A DNA stretch of 64,000 bases from an uncultured Prevotellaceae bacterium (GTDB lineage: Bacteria > Bacteroidota > Bacteroidia > Bacteroidales > Bacteroidaceae). This document shows positions 26,081-34,066 of this stretch, piece after piece. The translations under genes and the position numbers were made by a program. The stretch is taken from NCBI GenBank assembly GCA_902800495.1, contig CADCET010000021.1, positions 31,613 through 95,612 on the forward strand. Direction: 5' to 3'. The notes beneath the pieces were generated by a model, which was not told the DNA's origin, did no database searches, and saw nothing but the letters and a program-made list of their open reading frames with translations. Position 1 is the first letter of the stretch; the number at the start of each line of letters is the position of its first letter.

Positions 26081-26875
26081 CTACCAATCTTCAGGAAGAT
26101 ATTCTCCTGAAAAAAAGGCATCCTCTAATCTTTCTTCGTCGAAATAGCCCTCTCCATTAATGTCAAAGTTGTTGCCAGAATAATCGTCATAATCTGAGGT
26201 GGACGAATAATGATCCTCTATTCCCCTAACTGGTAAAGAAGGATTTAAATCGTGAAAATACACCTCTTTATATTCCCCATTCAGCTCAACTCTTGTAGAG
26301 TACCTATCCTTTCCCAAAAAGTTCCAAATATCATCATATATTAATGGAAGAACCTCTTCTCCCTCTTCATTGATGATACCCCACTTTGCATAATTCTCTG
26401 GATGTTTAGACCTATCATTATCCAAGAAACGTTGGATATTCTCCTTTCCTTTTATAGATGTACCCTCAATGTCATCCAAATCTCCTATTATTGCAATGGT
26501 ATTACCTACACGGCCAGAATGCTTATGGGTTCTTGCCCGTGCCAATCCCTGGTCAAATCCGTCAATCCATCCATATTTCCCGAATGGAACAATGACTTTC
26601 CCTTTGATGTCAATTACGCCCCATTGATAATCCTTGTGCTGGACGACAATCACATCACCATATTGATTTGAGCTCCTCACGTTTCCAAGCCGAATGTCTT
26701 CCAATTCTTTTTTACTAGTTATTGCCTTTTCTAATGTGGCCTGCATCCTCTGAGCATTGTTGTCATGCTGAGTAAATACTTCAGCCATCTCTTCTAACGC
26801 GGCTTGCTTTCTCTGAGCATTGTAGTCATACTGAGAAATTACTTCAGACATCTTTTGAAGTTCTGTATCTGTCAT
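26081..26875 (-). CDS. WG-repeat protein with coiled-coil start, tandem paralogue 1
   Basis: The 264-residue protein opens with a duplicated coiled coil (QYDYNAQRKQAALEEM and QHDNNAQRMQATLEKA), followed by WG repeats (YQWGVIDIKGKVIVPFGKYG, KWGIINEEGEEVLPLIYDDI). Between repeats is an insert (HKHSGRVGNTIAIIGDLDDI). The end, ERLEDAFFSGEYLPEDW, matches the paralogue's tail in spirit (DAF..GE). It is the first gene of a two-gene unit with its own promoter and a perfect operator at 26899-26933. Function unknown. Confidence 0.75.
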   Translation of the reverse strand: MTDTELQKMSEVISQYDYNAQRKQAALEEMAEVFTQHDNNAQRMQATLEKAITSKKELEDIRLGNVRSSNQYGDVIVVQHKDYQWGVIDIKGKVIVPFGKYGWIDGFDQGLARARTHKHSGRVGNTIAIIGDLDDIEGTSIKGKENIQRFLDNDRSKHPENYAKWGIINEEGEEVLPLIYDDIWNFLGKDRYSTRVELNGEYKEVYFHDLNPSLPVRGIEDHYSSTSDYDDYSGNNFDINGEGYFDEERLEDAFFSGEYLPEDW

Positions 26876-26898
26876 AATAGTTTTGTAATTTTAACGAT

Positions 26899-26933
26899 GC
26901 AAATTTAAATACAAACGGCGAACACTATGTTCG
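26899..26933 (-). promoter_or_regulatory. WG-repeat operon promoter with WYL-type operator
   Basis: The -7 box TAAATTTGC (26899-26907), then 11 nt, then the perfect inverted repeat CGAAC-ACTAT-GTTCG (26919-26933). The operator overlaps the 3' end of the WYL regulator gene. Confidence 0.8.
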
Positions 26934-27959
26934 TACTTTCAAATAATCTTCTACCATCATCGAAATACGATTGAAAACTTGGTTTTGGATGCTTGATGGC
27001 TCAAGCACAATCAAGTCTTTTCCAAAGGAGCAGAGTTCGCGGATTAACTCATAGTTAGGTATGCAGTCGATGGAGAAGAAAGCACCGCCCTCAAACTGGG
27101 GGTGCTTTTCGTGCAGATTGTTTTCTGTTTCCCCCTTAATGGATGTCTGCGATTCATGGATGGGCTTCGTCATGATATAATCCTTAGAGGCATCACTTGC
27201 CCAGAACACGATGTGCTCTATCGGGCGGTCTTCGTAGAGGGTCACGCCCACGATGTCCTCGAAACGCTCAGAGAGGTCTTCGAGGCATGGAACATATTTC
27301 TTTTCAGGCAGTGGTTCCACCTTGTCAATGCGGTCGAGGGCAAAAGTGAGAATCTTCCCGTCGTCGTCGGCTGCACCGAGGAGGAACCAACGGTTGTTGA
27401 CCTGCTTCAGCAGATAGGGATGGAAGTCGATGCTACGCGTCGTCCGATTAGAAAACGTATGGTAGTGCAAGCGGATGACCACCTCGTTGGATATATGGTC
27501 AAAGAGCGTGCCCAGCAGATTGGAGTTCTGTAGATAGGGATTGTTGCTGAAACTGATTATCTGGCGGCGACGGGTATTGCCCAGACCTGACTTGAACTTG
27601 TCAAGCCACCCAAAGTTGTCGAGTCCGTCGAACTGGCCGAGGGTGTTCAGCAGCTCGCGCAACAGGTGACGCTCCTCACGGCTCATCTCCTGAATGAAGA
27701 TGGAAAAGGATGGATTCTTATAGACTACACAGTTCTTGCCGTTGTGCTTGAAACGCTTGATGGGGGCACAGAAAGGGCGTTCCGTCAGATAAACCAGGTC
27801 CTTTTCTATGCAACGACGCGTGACGGTCTGGAATCCTTCGTCTTGAAGCAGTTGGTTCACTTTCTCTGTCAGGTCGTTGATGTCATAGTAGTGATGACGG
27901 TCTGACAGCAGCGTGTCTAAATGCTTGTATCGTATGAGTGCGTTCTTGTTTGTTGCCAT
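26925..27959 (-). CDS. WYL-domain transcriptional regulator
   Basis: The 344-residue protein has an N-terminal winged-helix region (IRYKHLDTLLSDRHHYYDIN and TVTRRCIEKDLVYL) and a WYL domain (VIRLHYHTFSNRTTRSIDFH, then NRWFLLGAADDDGKILTFAL), with a WCX-type C-terminus. WYL proteins bind nucleic acid ligands or nucleotides and often repress phage-defence genes until triggered. The start is set at 27959 (MATNKNALIRYK) because the -7 box at 27980-27988 would lie inside any longer frame. Its own promoter carries the same operator as the WG, FISUMP and retron genes, so autoregulation and control of the whole cluster are inferred. Confidence 0.85.
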   Translation of the reverse strand: MATNKNALIRYKHLDTLLSDRHHYYDINDLTEKVNQLLQDEGFQTVTRRCIEKDLVYLTERPFCAPIKRFKHNGKNCVVYKNPSFSIFIQEMSREERHLLRELLNTLGQFDGLDNFGWLDKFKSGLGNTRRRQIISFSNNPYLQNSNLLGTLFDHISNEVVIRLHYHTFSNRTTRSIDFHPYLLKQVNNRWFLLGAADDDGKILTFALDRIDKVEPLPEKKYVPCLEDLSERFEDIVGVTLYEDRPIEHIVFWASDASKDYIMTKPIHESQTSIKGETENNLHEKHPQFEGGAFFSIDCIPNYELIRELCSFGKDLIVLEPSSIQNQVFNRISMMVEDYLKVRT

Positions 27960-27979
27960 ATTCTTCTTGCAATTTTCGT

Positions 27980-28014
27980 GCAAAGATAATCACAGTGTAC
28001 GAACTCCATGTTCG
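27980..28014 (-). promoter_or_regulatory. WYL gene promoter with operator
   Basis: The -7 box TATCTTTGC (27980-27988), then 11 nt, then the perfect inverted repeat CGAAC-TCCAT-GTTCG (28000-28014). Confidence 0.8.
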
Positions 28015-28097
28015 CAACTCAGAATTATTTTTGATGGAACTAACCTTCGCTCTCGCTCAGCCGCGGCCTTTAGCCTGTTATAGCGTTGTATCTTCAT
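27990..28097 (-). pseudogene. Short ORF, possible truncated HTH gene start
   Basis: A 35-codon frame starts MKIQRYNRLKAAAERERRLV, 43 nt after a good -7 box (TATCTTTGC at 28140-28148). YNRLK starts are common in Bacteroidota XRE regulators, but no HTH follows. The frame runs into the WYL promoter. It is probably the remnant of a gene whose promoter survived. Confidence 0.3.
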
Positions 28098-28139
28098 ATC
28101 GCTTTTAATTATTCTTGCCCAACATTGAGCGTTCTGTGC

Positions 28140-28148
28140 GCAAAGATA
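28140..28148 (-). promoter_or_regulatory. -7 box without a clear gene
   Basis: Minus-strand TATCTTTGC pointing towards the short ORF at 27990-28097. It lacks the CGAAM-N5-GTTCG operator seen at the neighbouring promoters. Confidence 0.5.
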
Positions 28149-28291
28149 ATAAAAATTATCGAGGATATGACAAATCGTGAACATATATTAAGAAAAAAAG
28201 CGGTCTTTTCTCTTGATATGCTTTCTCTTGATATGGCAATAGTTCATATAGATTTCTGTTTGAAATGCCATAGAAGACCAACCTTCCCCAA

Positions 28292-28588
28292 TTTCTTTAT
28301 GCCATCCAGCTGGAGTGTCCCTACAGGGAGAAATAGAAGAACTGGAAACCGACATACATTCCATACGCAAGGGCAAGGAAGAGAATTGAGACCTTGTTCT
28401 CACAACTAACGGATCAATTCCTCGTCATCAGAAACTACGCGAAAGAGACATGCGGTCTGTTTGCCAGAATCATTGGCAAGATTAGTGCGCTGACCGTATT
28501 ACAATATGTGAACTACGTTAATGGAAAGCCCTTAGGCAGGATTAAGTACGCACTAGTGGTTTTTATCGTTCCAATAATGGAAGGGTAA
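28292..28588 (+). pseudogene. IS982-like transposase remnant
   Basis: The plus-strand frame reads FLYAIQLECPYREK, a stop, then KNWKPTYIPYARARKRIETL, FSQLTDQFLVIRNYAKETCG and KISALTVLQYVNYVNGKPLG RIKYAL. This is the C-terminal part of Bacteroidota IS982-type transposases as I know them. The N-terminal catalytic part is missing and an internal stop is present. I could not find terminal inverted repeats, so the copy is dead and worn. Confidence 0.65.
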
Positions 28589-28626
28589 GAATCATTATTC
28601 CCCTCATAGTAGTCTGTATTAAGTGC

Positions 28627-29046
28627 TCATGAATATTTTGATTCCAGTTCGGAAAGAAACTCATCGATGTTGACAACGGAAACGGAAGGAAACGGAATAT
28701 CCTTCAGCACATTGAAATGATGGTCTTCAGTAACAATGAACCTCGCATTGGCAGCTATGGCACAATCTACAAACTTGTTGTCATCAGGATCGGCTGTAAT
28801 CAGATTCCACCTGTATGAAGGAACTATCTGCCTGACATTGTTACGCTCCATAATGGCATAGACAACGTAGCGGGCTGCATTGACGTTGATATTGCGGGCT
28901 ATGACTTCTGCATATTCCTCTAAAATCTCATTCGAGATACAGAGGATGAAGTCACCCGCAAGAAACGACTGCCATATCCGATGGTAACCGCTTCTTGAAG
29001 AGATGGACATAATCAGGCAATTTGTGTCAATGACGATGTTGTCCAT
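28627..29046 (-). CDS. PIN-domain toxin
   Basis: The 139-residue protein is a PIN-fold putative ribonuclease toxin of the COG1569 type. The acidic residues of the active site are visible: IVIDTNCLI (Asp7), NEILEEYAEV (Glu), TADPDDNKFVDCA (Asp) and FIVTEDHHF. It starts 7 nt after the small partner gene upstream, as in a toxin-antitoxin pair. No fault in the active site is seen. Confidence 0.82.
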   Translation of the reverse strand: MDNIVIDTNCLIMSISSRSGYHRIWQSFLAGDFILCISNEILEEYAEVIARNINVNAARYVVYAIMERNNVRQIVPSYRWNLITADPDDNKFVDCAIAANARFIVTEDHHFNVLKDIPFPSVSVVNIDEFLSELESKYS

Positions 29047-29053
29047 CTGAGCA

Positions 29054-29275
29054 CTATTTATTATAAGGTGTGCGTTCGTGGAGCGACCTGAAACTCTCCA
29101 CCTTACCTTCCGTCAGGATGCCGTCGGACCACAATTGGTCGATTTCCGCCTCTGCTTTCTGGGCGAAATAGTTTGAAATGGACTGCTTCAAATCCTTGAC
29201 GGCCTCCGGGGTGTTAAAGACTGACATCATTCTCAACACTTCCAATTGTGCATCATTAAATACCGTTGTTGCCAT
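29054..29275 (-). CDS. Antitoxin partner of the PIN toxin
   Basis: The 73-residue protein starts MATTVFNDAQLEVLRMMSVF and contains LKQSISNYFAQKAEAEIDQL, typical of small Bacteroidota antitoxins preceding COG1569 PIN toxins. I set the start at 29275 because the -7 box at 29296-29304 lies inside the longer frame. It should bind and block the toxin and repress its own promoter. Confidence 0.75.
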   Translation of the reverse strand: MATTVFNDAQLEVLRMMSVFNTPEAVKDLKQSISNYFAQKAEAEIDQLWSDGILTEGKVESFRSLHERTPYNK

Positions 29276-29295
29276 ATTCTCTTTTTTTTTCGTCC

Positions 29296-29304
29296 GCAAA
29301 TATA
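29296..29304 (-). promoter_or_regulatory. -7 box of the toxin-antitoxin operon
   Basis: Minus-strand TATATTTGC, about 20 nt upstream of the antitoxin start at 29275. CGAAC occurs next to it, but without the spacing or second half site of the WYL operator. Confidence 0.65.
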
Positions 29305-29355
29305 CGAACTATTTCCGAAACCGCCAAATTATTCTGACGGTTTGTTCATAAAGTA

Positions 29356-29389
29356 CACAAAAGGAACCGTCCGAACCGTCCCTTTTGTG
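29356..29389. repeat. GAACCGTCC element, copy 2
   Basis: CACAAAAGG (29356-29364) and CCTTTTGTG (29381-29389) are perfect 9-bp inverted arms around AACCGTCCGAACCGTC. The core is the same as at 19000-19035 but the arms are unrelated to that copy. Between here and 29507 I see no gene; a plus-strand frame ending at 29452 has an acidic tail (EPDPDDPDDGD) and may be the end of a lost gene. Confidence 0.8.
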
Positions 29390-29507
29390 CTGAAGACCTA
29401 CGGCATCAGTCAGGCTGAGCCGGATCCCGATGACCCAGACGATGGCGATTAAGGGTTGACAACTGAAAAAAGTCCCTGAAAGTGTTGATGCTTTCGGGGA
29501 TTTTTCG

Positions 29508-29516
29508 TAACTTTGC
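29508..29516 (+). promoter_or_regulatory. -7 box for the MFS gene
   Basis: TAACTTTGC, 42 nt before the chosen start at 29558. Confidence 0.65.
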
Positions 29517-29557
29517 ATCACAATCAAGGAAATGAGAAGCTTTTCGTGATAGAGACG

Positions 29558-30838
29558 ATGGATCGACTATGGAACAGGAACTATTGTAAGGTGATGGCGG
29601 CGAACTTCTCGCTGTTCTTCGCCTTCTATGTGCTGACACCGCTGCTGCCATTATATCTGAGTGAACACTTTGGAGCCACGAAGGACGTCATCGGACTGGT
29701 GCTGTCGGGCTATACCGTTACGGCACTGGTCATGCGCCCGTTCAGCGGCTTCCTGGTCGACTCCTTCCCCCGCAAGACGGTACTCATGGTGAGCTTCACG
29801 GCCTTTGCCATCTTCTTTGCCGGCTATCTGGCAGCATCGACACTGTTGCTATTCCTGATTGTACGCACCCTGCATGGCGGTCCGTTCGGCGCACTGACGG
29901 TGGCCAACTCGACAGTAGCCATCGACGTGTTGCCCTCCAGTCGCCGCACCGAGGGCATCGGATACTACGGCCTGTCTAACAATCTGGCGATGGCCATTGC
30001 CCCCACCATCGGCATCTTCATCTACCGCTACACCCACAGCTTCGACCTGCTGTTCTGGATAGCGCTTGTCGTGGCCTGCGCCGGCATGGCGGTGGATGCT
30101 ACGGTGAAGACCCGCCCCCGGCCCCTCCCTGAAGGGCGGGGAGTAGATACTTCAAGCACGAATAAAGGTAATGACGCCCCTCCATTCAGGGAGGGGAAGG
30201 GGGTGGGTCTTTCCCTCGACCGCTTCTTCCTCGTCCGCGGTTGGTTGCTTGGCTTGAATATGGTGGCCTTCGGCTTCTGCTTCGGTGTGCTGAGCAACTA
30301 CTTAGCCATATACGGTAAGGAGGTGATGGGCATTACGGGCGGTACGGGCACCTACTTCATGCTCTGCTCCGTGGGACTTATTCTCTCCCGTCTCCAGGGC
30401 GGCAAGGCCCTGCGGCAAGGCCGCGTCACCCACAACGCCGCCGGGGGGATGGTCATCTCGCTCGTAGGCTACACCTTATTTATATTAGGCCCCACGCTTA
30501 ACTTCTCACTTCTCACTTCTCACTTCTCACTCTTCACTTACTATGTCTCAGCGCTCCTCATCGGACTGGGTAACGGCCACATGTGGCCTGCGTTCCAGAA
30601 CATGACCATCAGCGTGGCCCCCAACAGCAAGCGCGGCACGGCCAACTCCACTATCCTCGTGTCGTGGGATGTCGGTATGGGGCTTGGCATTCTTCTTGGC
30701 GGTGTCATCAGTGAGATGGCTGGCTACTCGGCCGCTTTTTGGACGGTTGCCGGTGTCAATGCCTTGGGGGTACTGCTATTCTTCACCGCCACCCGCAGCT
30801 TCTTCCTGAAAAGAAATCTTAATCCAACAGTCAAATAA
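29558..30838 (+). CDS. MFS transporter
   Basis: The 426-residue protein is a 12-helix major facilitator. The N-terminal half has the family loop (GFLVDSFPRKTVLM, where D and RK of motif A stand) and GGPFGALTVANSTVAIDV. The C-terminal half has GLGNGHMWPAFQNMTISVAP. The substrate is unknown; sugar or drug export are both possible. The start at 29558 (MDRLWNRNYCKVM) is chosen because the -7 box at 29508-29516 precludes starts before about 29520. Two repeat insertions are seen: a palindromic element in the central cytoplasmic loop (about residues 184-217) and a 7-bp tandem repeat near residue 316, at a predicted loop. Confidence 0.82.
   Translation: MDRLWNRNYCKVMAANFSLFFAFYVLTPLLPLYLSEHFGATKDVIGLVLSGYTVTALVMRPFSGFLVDSFPRKTVLMVSFTAFAIFFAGYLAASTLLLFLIVRTLHGGPFGALTVANSTVAIDVLPSSRRTEGIGYYGLSNNLAMAIAPTIGIFIYRYTHSFDLLFWIALVVACAGMAVDATVKTRPRPLPEGRGVDTSSTNKGNDAPPFREGKGVGLSLDRFFLVRGWLLGLNMVAFGFCFGVLSNYLAIYGKEVMGITGGTGTYFMLCSVGLILSRLQGGKALRQGRVTHNAAGGMVISLVGYTLFILGPTLNFSLLTSHFSLFTYYVSALLIGLGNGHMWPAFQNMTISVAPNSKRGTANSTILVSWDVGMGLGILLGGVISEMAGYSAAFWTVAGVNALGVLLFFTATRSFFLKRNLNPTVK
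30111..30208. repeat. In-frame GC-rich palindromic element, copy D (two inverted units)
   Basis: Unit 1 (GGCCCCTCCCTGAAGGGC region) and unit 2 (CCCCTCCATTCAGGGAGGGG then AAGGGGGTGGGT) lie in opposite orientation around a 38-bp spacer. They encode the middle loop of the MFS protein, including PPFREGKGVG, close to the PSLREGLGVG encoded by copy B. Confidence 0.85.
30502..30529 (+). repeat. 7-bp tandem repeat (CTTCTCA)4 inside the MFS gene
   Basis: Four perfect CTTCTCA units, followed by a degenerate one, code for NFSLLTSHFSLF. Change by one unit would shift the frame and remove the last four helices. Confidence 0.9.
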
Positions 30839-30846
30839 CCAAAACA

Positions 30847-32990
30847 ATGAAAAAACTACTACTACTTGGAGCTGCCTTCATGACCTTCTGCGTCATGGGC
30901 ACGCAGGCACAGCCGAAGTCGTGGACAGCCGACAACGGCAACGGTACGTTTACCAACCCCCTGTTCTACGACGAGTTCTCCGACCCTGACATTCTCCGCG
31001 TGGGCGACGACTACTACCTCGCCGGCACCACCATGCACGCCGTGCCGGGGCTGGTCATCCTCCACTCGAAGGACCTGGTGAACTGGGAAAACGTCGCCTA
31101 CTGTTTCGACCGCTTCGACTTCCCCGAGGACCGCTTCTCGCTGAAGAACCACCAGGAAATCTACGGACAGGGCATCTGGGCTCCCTGCATCCGCTATGCC
31201 AACGGCCAGTTCTACGTCTTTTCCAATGTCAACGGCAAGGGGCTGCAGTGCTACACGGCAAAGGACATCCGAGGCCCGTGGACGCACCATAACATGAAGG
31301 GCAATATCTACGACCTCGGCGTGCTGTTCGACGACGACGGCAAGGTGTACGCCATCCACGGCTACGGCACGGTGAAGTGTACCGAACTGAAGCCCGACAT
31401 GAGCGGACCCGTCGAGGGCACCGAGCGCGTCATCATTCCTGAAGGTAACGGCGTGGGCGAAGGCCATCACATGTACAAGATTGACGGCATGTACTACCTT
31501 ATCTCTACCGACTACTCGCCCAACGGCCGCACACTCTGCTCGCGCTCGAAGAGCATCTGGGGGCCTTACGAGACGCGCGTCATCACCGCCGACGAGACCT
31601 ACGGCTACCACGCCGCCTCGCTGACGCAGGTGCCCCGTGGCACGAAGTACCGCATCGGCGAGGACGGCACGAAGTTCCAGCTCAGTTCAATGACGGCTCG
31701 TGGTGGGCACTCTTTATGCAGGACTTCCACTCCATCGGCCGCACCGTCTGCCTGATGCCCATGACGTGGGAGGACGGATGGCCGATGGTGGGTCTGAAGG
31801 GAAACCTGGGGCGTGCGCCGCGCACGTGGTTCAAGCCGGGAACAACCCCTCCTTCAGCCCCCGAGGGGGCTACGATAGTCCCTGCCGACAAAACTATAGA
31901 AGCCCCCTCGGGGGCCGTAAAAGGGGGATATGACCGCAGCGACAACTTCAATGGTAAGACGCTGAAGCCTGTGTGGCAGTGGAACCACAACCCCGACGAC
32001 AAGCAGTGGAGCCTCCGTGGCGGCCGTCTGCGCATACAGAGTCAGCCCGCCGAACAGCTCATGTGGGCCCGCAACACCCTCACCCAGCGCGTCATCGGCC
32101 CGAAGAGCGTTGCCACCGTCGAGCTCTACACCAAGGGCATGAAGGACGGCGACGTCTGCGGACTGGGCAATATCAACGTTCCTTGCTCGTGGGTCGGCAT
32201 CGTCAAGCAAGGCAGCACCCTCGCCCTCAGCTGCTTCGAACAACTCACCAACGACACCGTCAGTGTGCTCGTCGGTTTGCCCGACGGTAAAATCTACCTC
32301 CGCTGCATCGGCGACTATGACAACGATAAAATGCAGTACGCCTACAGCACCGACGGCAAGACGTTCCAGACGTTGGGGCAAGAGATGCCCCTCAGCTACC
32401 AGCTCATCACCTTCCAGGGTTCGCGCCACGCCCTCTTCGCCTTCAACACCAAGGGGAAGAAAGGCGGCTATGCCGAGTTCGACAACTTCACCGTCGACGA
32501 GCCTTGCGCTGACCGCAGCGGAAACATTCCCTACGGCAAAACCATCCGCATCATCAACAAGGCGACCGGTCGTCCGGCCATCGCCCTGAAGCACGGCGTG
32601 CTCTACGATACCCGTGCCACCGATAAGAGCGAGCTGACGCAGTTCAAGGTCATCGACCGTGGTCAGGGTAGGGTAGCCCTCCAATGTGCCGACGGCCGCT
32701 ATGTCAAGGTCTACGGCGACGGTCTGCCAGGCGACGTCCGCTTCACGACCGACAGTGCACCCGTCGGTTCACCCGACGGGAAAAACCTGCCCCCCACCAC
32801 CGACGAGGTGAACAGCACAACCTTCCTCTGGCAGGACTTCCTCGACCACGACTTCATGCTCCTCTCGCTCAAGAACCACCGCTACCTCGGCAAGAGCCCC
32901 TCCACCGGCAGCCCCTACTCAATGGACTTCGCCGGTCCTGACCCTGCTCGTCGCAACGGTTCCGTACTGATGTGGGAAGAAGTGAAGTGA
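30847..32990 (+). pseudogene. Glycoside hydrolase family 43 enzyme, frameshifted
   Basis: The first frame (30847 to about 31683) has a signal peptide and the GH43 five-blade propeller start (FSDPDILRVGDDYYLAGTT, IWAPCIRYANGQFYVFSN, GNGVGEGHHMYKIDGMYYL). The second frame begins at about 31684 (QFNDGSWWALFMQDFHSIGR) and runs to 32990 with the end of the propeller, a beta-sandwich (DGDVCGLGNINVPCSWVGIV) and a trefoil-like tail. Neither frame alone is a full enzyme. The usual PHQGG segment before the WW motif appears to be missing, so a small deletion together with the shift is likely; a sequencing error is the alternative. A palindromic repeat lies in frame at 31846-31927. Beta-xylosidase or arabinosidase-type activity would be expected from an intact copy. 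Confidence 0.75.
31846..31927. repeat. In-frame GC-rich palindromic element, copy E (inverted pair)
   Basis: AGCCCCCGAGGGGGCT and GCCCCCTCGGGGGC hairpins stand as an inverted pair, with ATAGT/ACTAT complementarity inside and CCCC/GGGG at the outer ends. Same sub-type as copy A. It is read as PSAPEGATIV to EAPSGAVKGG in the GH43 gene. Confidence 0.85.
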
Positions 32991-33021
32991 GTGATGTCTG
33001 TGACTGAATAAAACGTAGAAT

Positions 33022-34005
33022 ATGACGGTCAAAGAAGTGTTTGACCTGCGGAAGCAGGGAAAGATTGAGGAGGCATACGAAGCCATCCGGCCAATGTATG
33101 CCGTACACCAGGGCAAGTACACCACGCTGTGCATGTTCTGGACGGCAAGTGACATCCTGAAGAAACGCATCAAGGAGAAACGGCTCGAAGAGGCCGAGAA
33201 GATATTCAAGGCCCTGCTGCGCGTGCTGCCGAACGTTGATGACAAGGACGGCAAGGCACACAGCAGCATCCTCTACGCTGCCGTGACGCTCAGCAGGGAA
33301 GACAGGAACTTCAGCATGCTGGATTTTGTGGAGCAGCTGAAGGTGGAACAACTGAGTGACGAAGACTGGAAGACCATCATCGCTCCCGCTGTCGACGGCC
33401 AGCCGAGCCACCCCATACCTTCCGTTGCCCAGCAGGTGCTCACCAGTGCCTTCCATGAACTGCAGGAGCAGAGGGACGGCGACTTCATGACACGAAAAGC
33501 CCCTCGGCCACACGCTGATGTGCTGTCCGGCTGTCTCAAGGTGATGCCCCTGCTACAGGAGGCCATGCGCCGCAATCCGCGTGACAAGCACAACCAGCGC
33601 TATATGGCGGTGGTATATACCGTCATGGACGAACGCGAGAAGGCCGTTGCCATCTACCGCCAACTGCTGCAGCGTTGTCACGACAGCTACCTTTACGCTG
33701 AACTGGCCGAGCTGACCGATGAACCAGGACCGAAGGCGGCCCTCTATTGCCGAGCCATCATGAACCAGCGGCAGGAGAAGTTCCGCACGGGCTACCGACT
33801 GGCGCTGGCCCGTCTGCTCATCGACCGAGATAAGCCGCGTGCTGCCTACGAGCTGCAGAAGTGTGTAGAAACGCGCAAGGCACTGGGCTATCACGTCACC
33901 CGCGACCTGGAGCAGTTGCTCCAACAGCTTGCTGGCGTCCAGCCCGTCGCCGACACTGAGCAGCAGTCGTTCTACCAGCGGATGATGAAGAAATATCCTA
34001 ACTGA
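33022..34005 (+). CDS. TPR-like protein (DUF7017 type)
   Basis: This 327-residue soluble protein starts MTVKEVFDLRKQGKIEEAYE and is built of helical pairs resembling tetratricopeptide repeats (RLEEAEKIFKALLRVLPNVD; EKAVAIYRQLLQRCHDSYLY). I recall this as the DUF7017 family of Bacteroidota; no catalytic residues are apparent. A scaffold role is likely but its partner is unknown. The gene lies 31 nt after the GH43 gene and ends at a bidirectional terminator. Confidence 0.65.
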   Translation: MTVKEVFDLRKQGKIEEAYEAIRPMYAVHQGKYTTLCMFWTASDILKKRIKEKRLEEAEKIFKALLRVLPNVDDKDGKAHSSILYAAVTLSREDRNFSMLDFVEQLKVEQLSDEDWKTIIAPAVDGQPSHPIPSVAQQVLTSAFHELQEQRDGDFMTRKAPRPHADVLSGCLKVMPLLQEAMRRNPRDKHNQRYMAVVYTVMDEREKAVAIYRQLLQRCHDSYLYAELAELTDEPGPKAALYCRAIMNQRQEKFRTGYRLALARLLIDRDKPRAAYELQKCVETRKALGYHVTRDLEQLLQQLAGVQPVADTEQQSFYQRMMKKYPN

Positions 34006-34027
34006 TGCTATCGGTCAAGGAATGCAA

Positions 34028-34062
34028 AAAGCCCCACCGTCTGTTTTTGACGATGGGGCTTT
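34028..34062. terminator. Bidirectional terminator
   Basis: AAAGCCCCACCGTC pairs with GACGATGGGGCTTT (14 bp, one mismatch) between the convergent TPR and pantothenate kinase genes. Confidence 0.85.
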
Positions 34063-34066
34063 AATT

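Noticed and set aside
29296..29320. Fifth WYL operator at the toxin-antitoxin promoter
   Set aside because: CGAAC lies directly beside the -7 box without the 11-nt spacing, and no GTTCG half site follows.
29246..29452. Plus-strand ORF ending in an acidic tail (EPDPDDPDDGD)
   Set aside because: It runs antisense through the antitoxin promoter and the GAACCGTCC element; only the last 20 codons look protein-like and no family is recognised.
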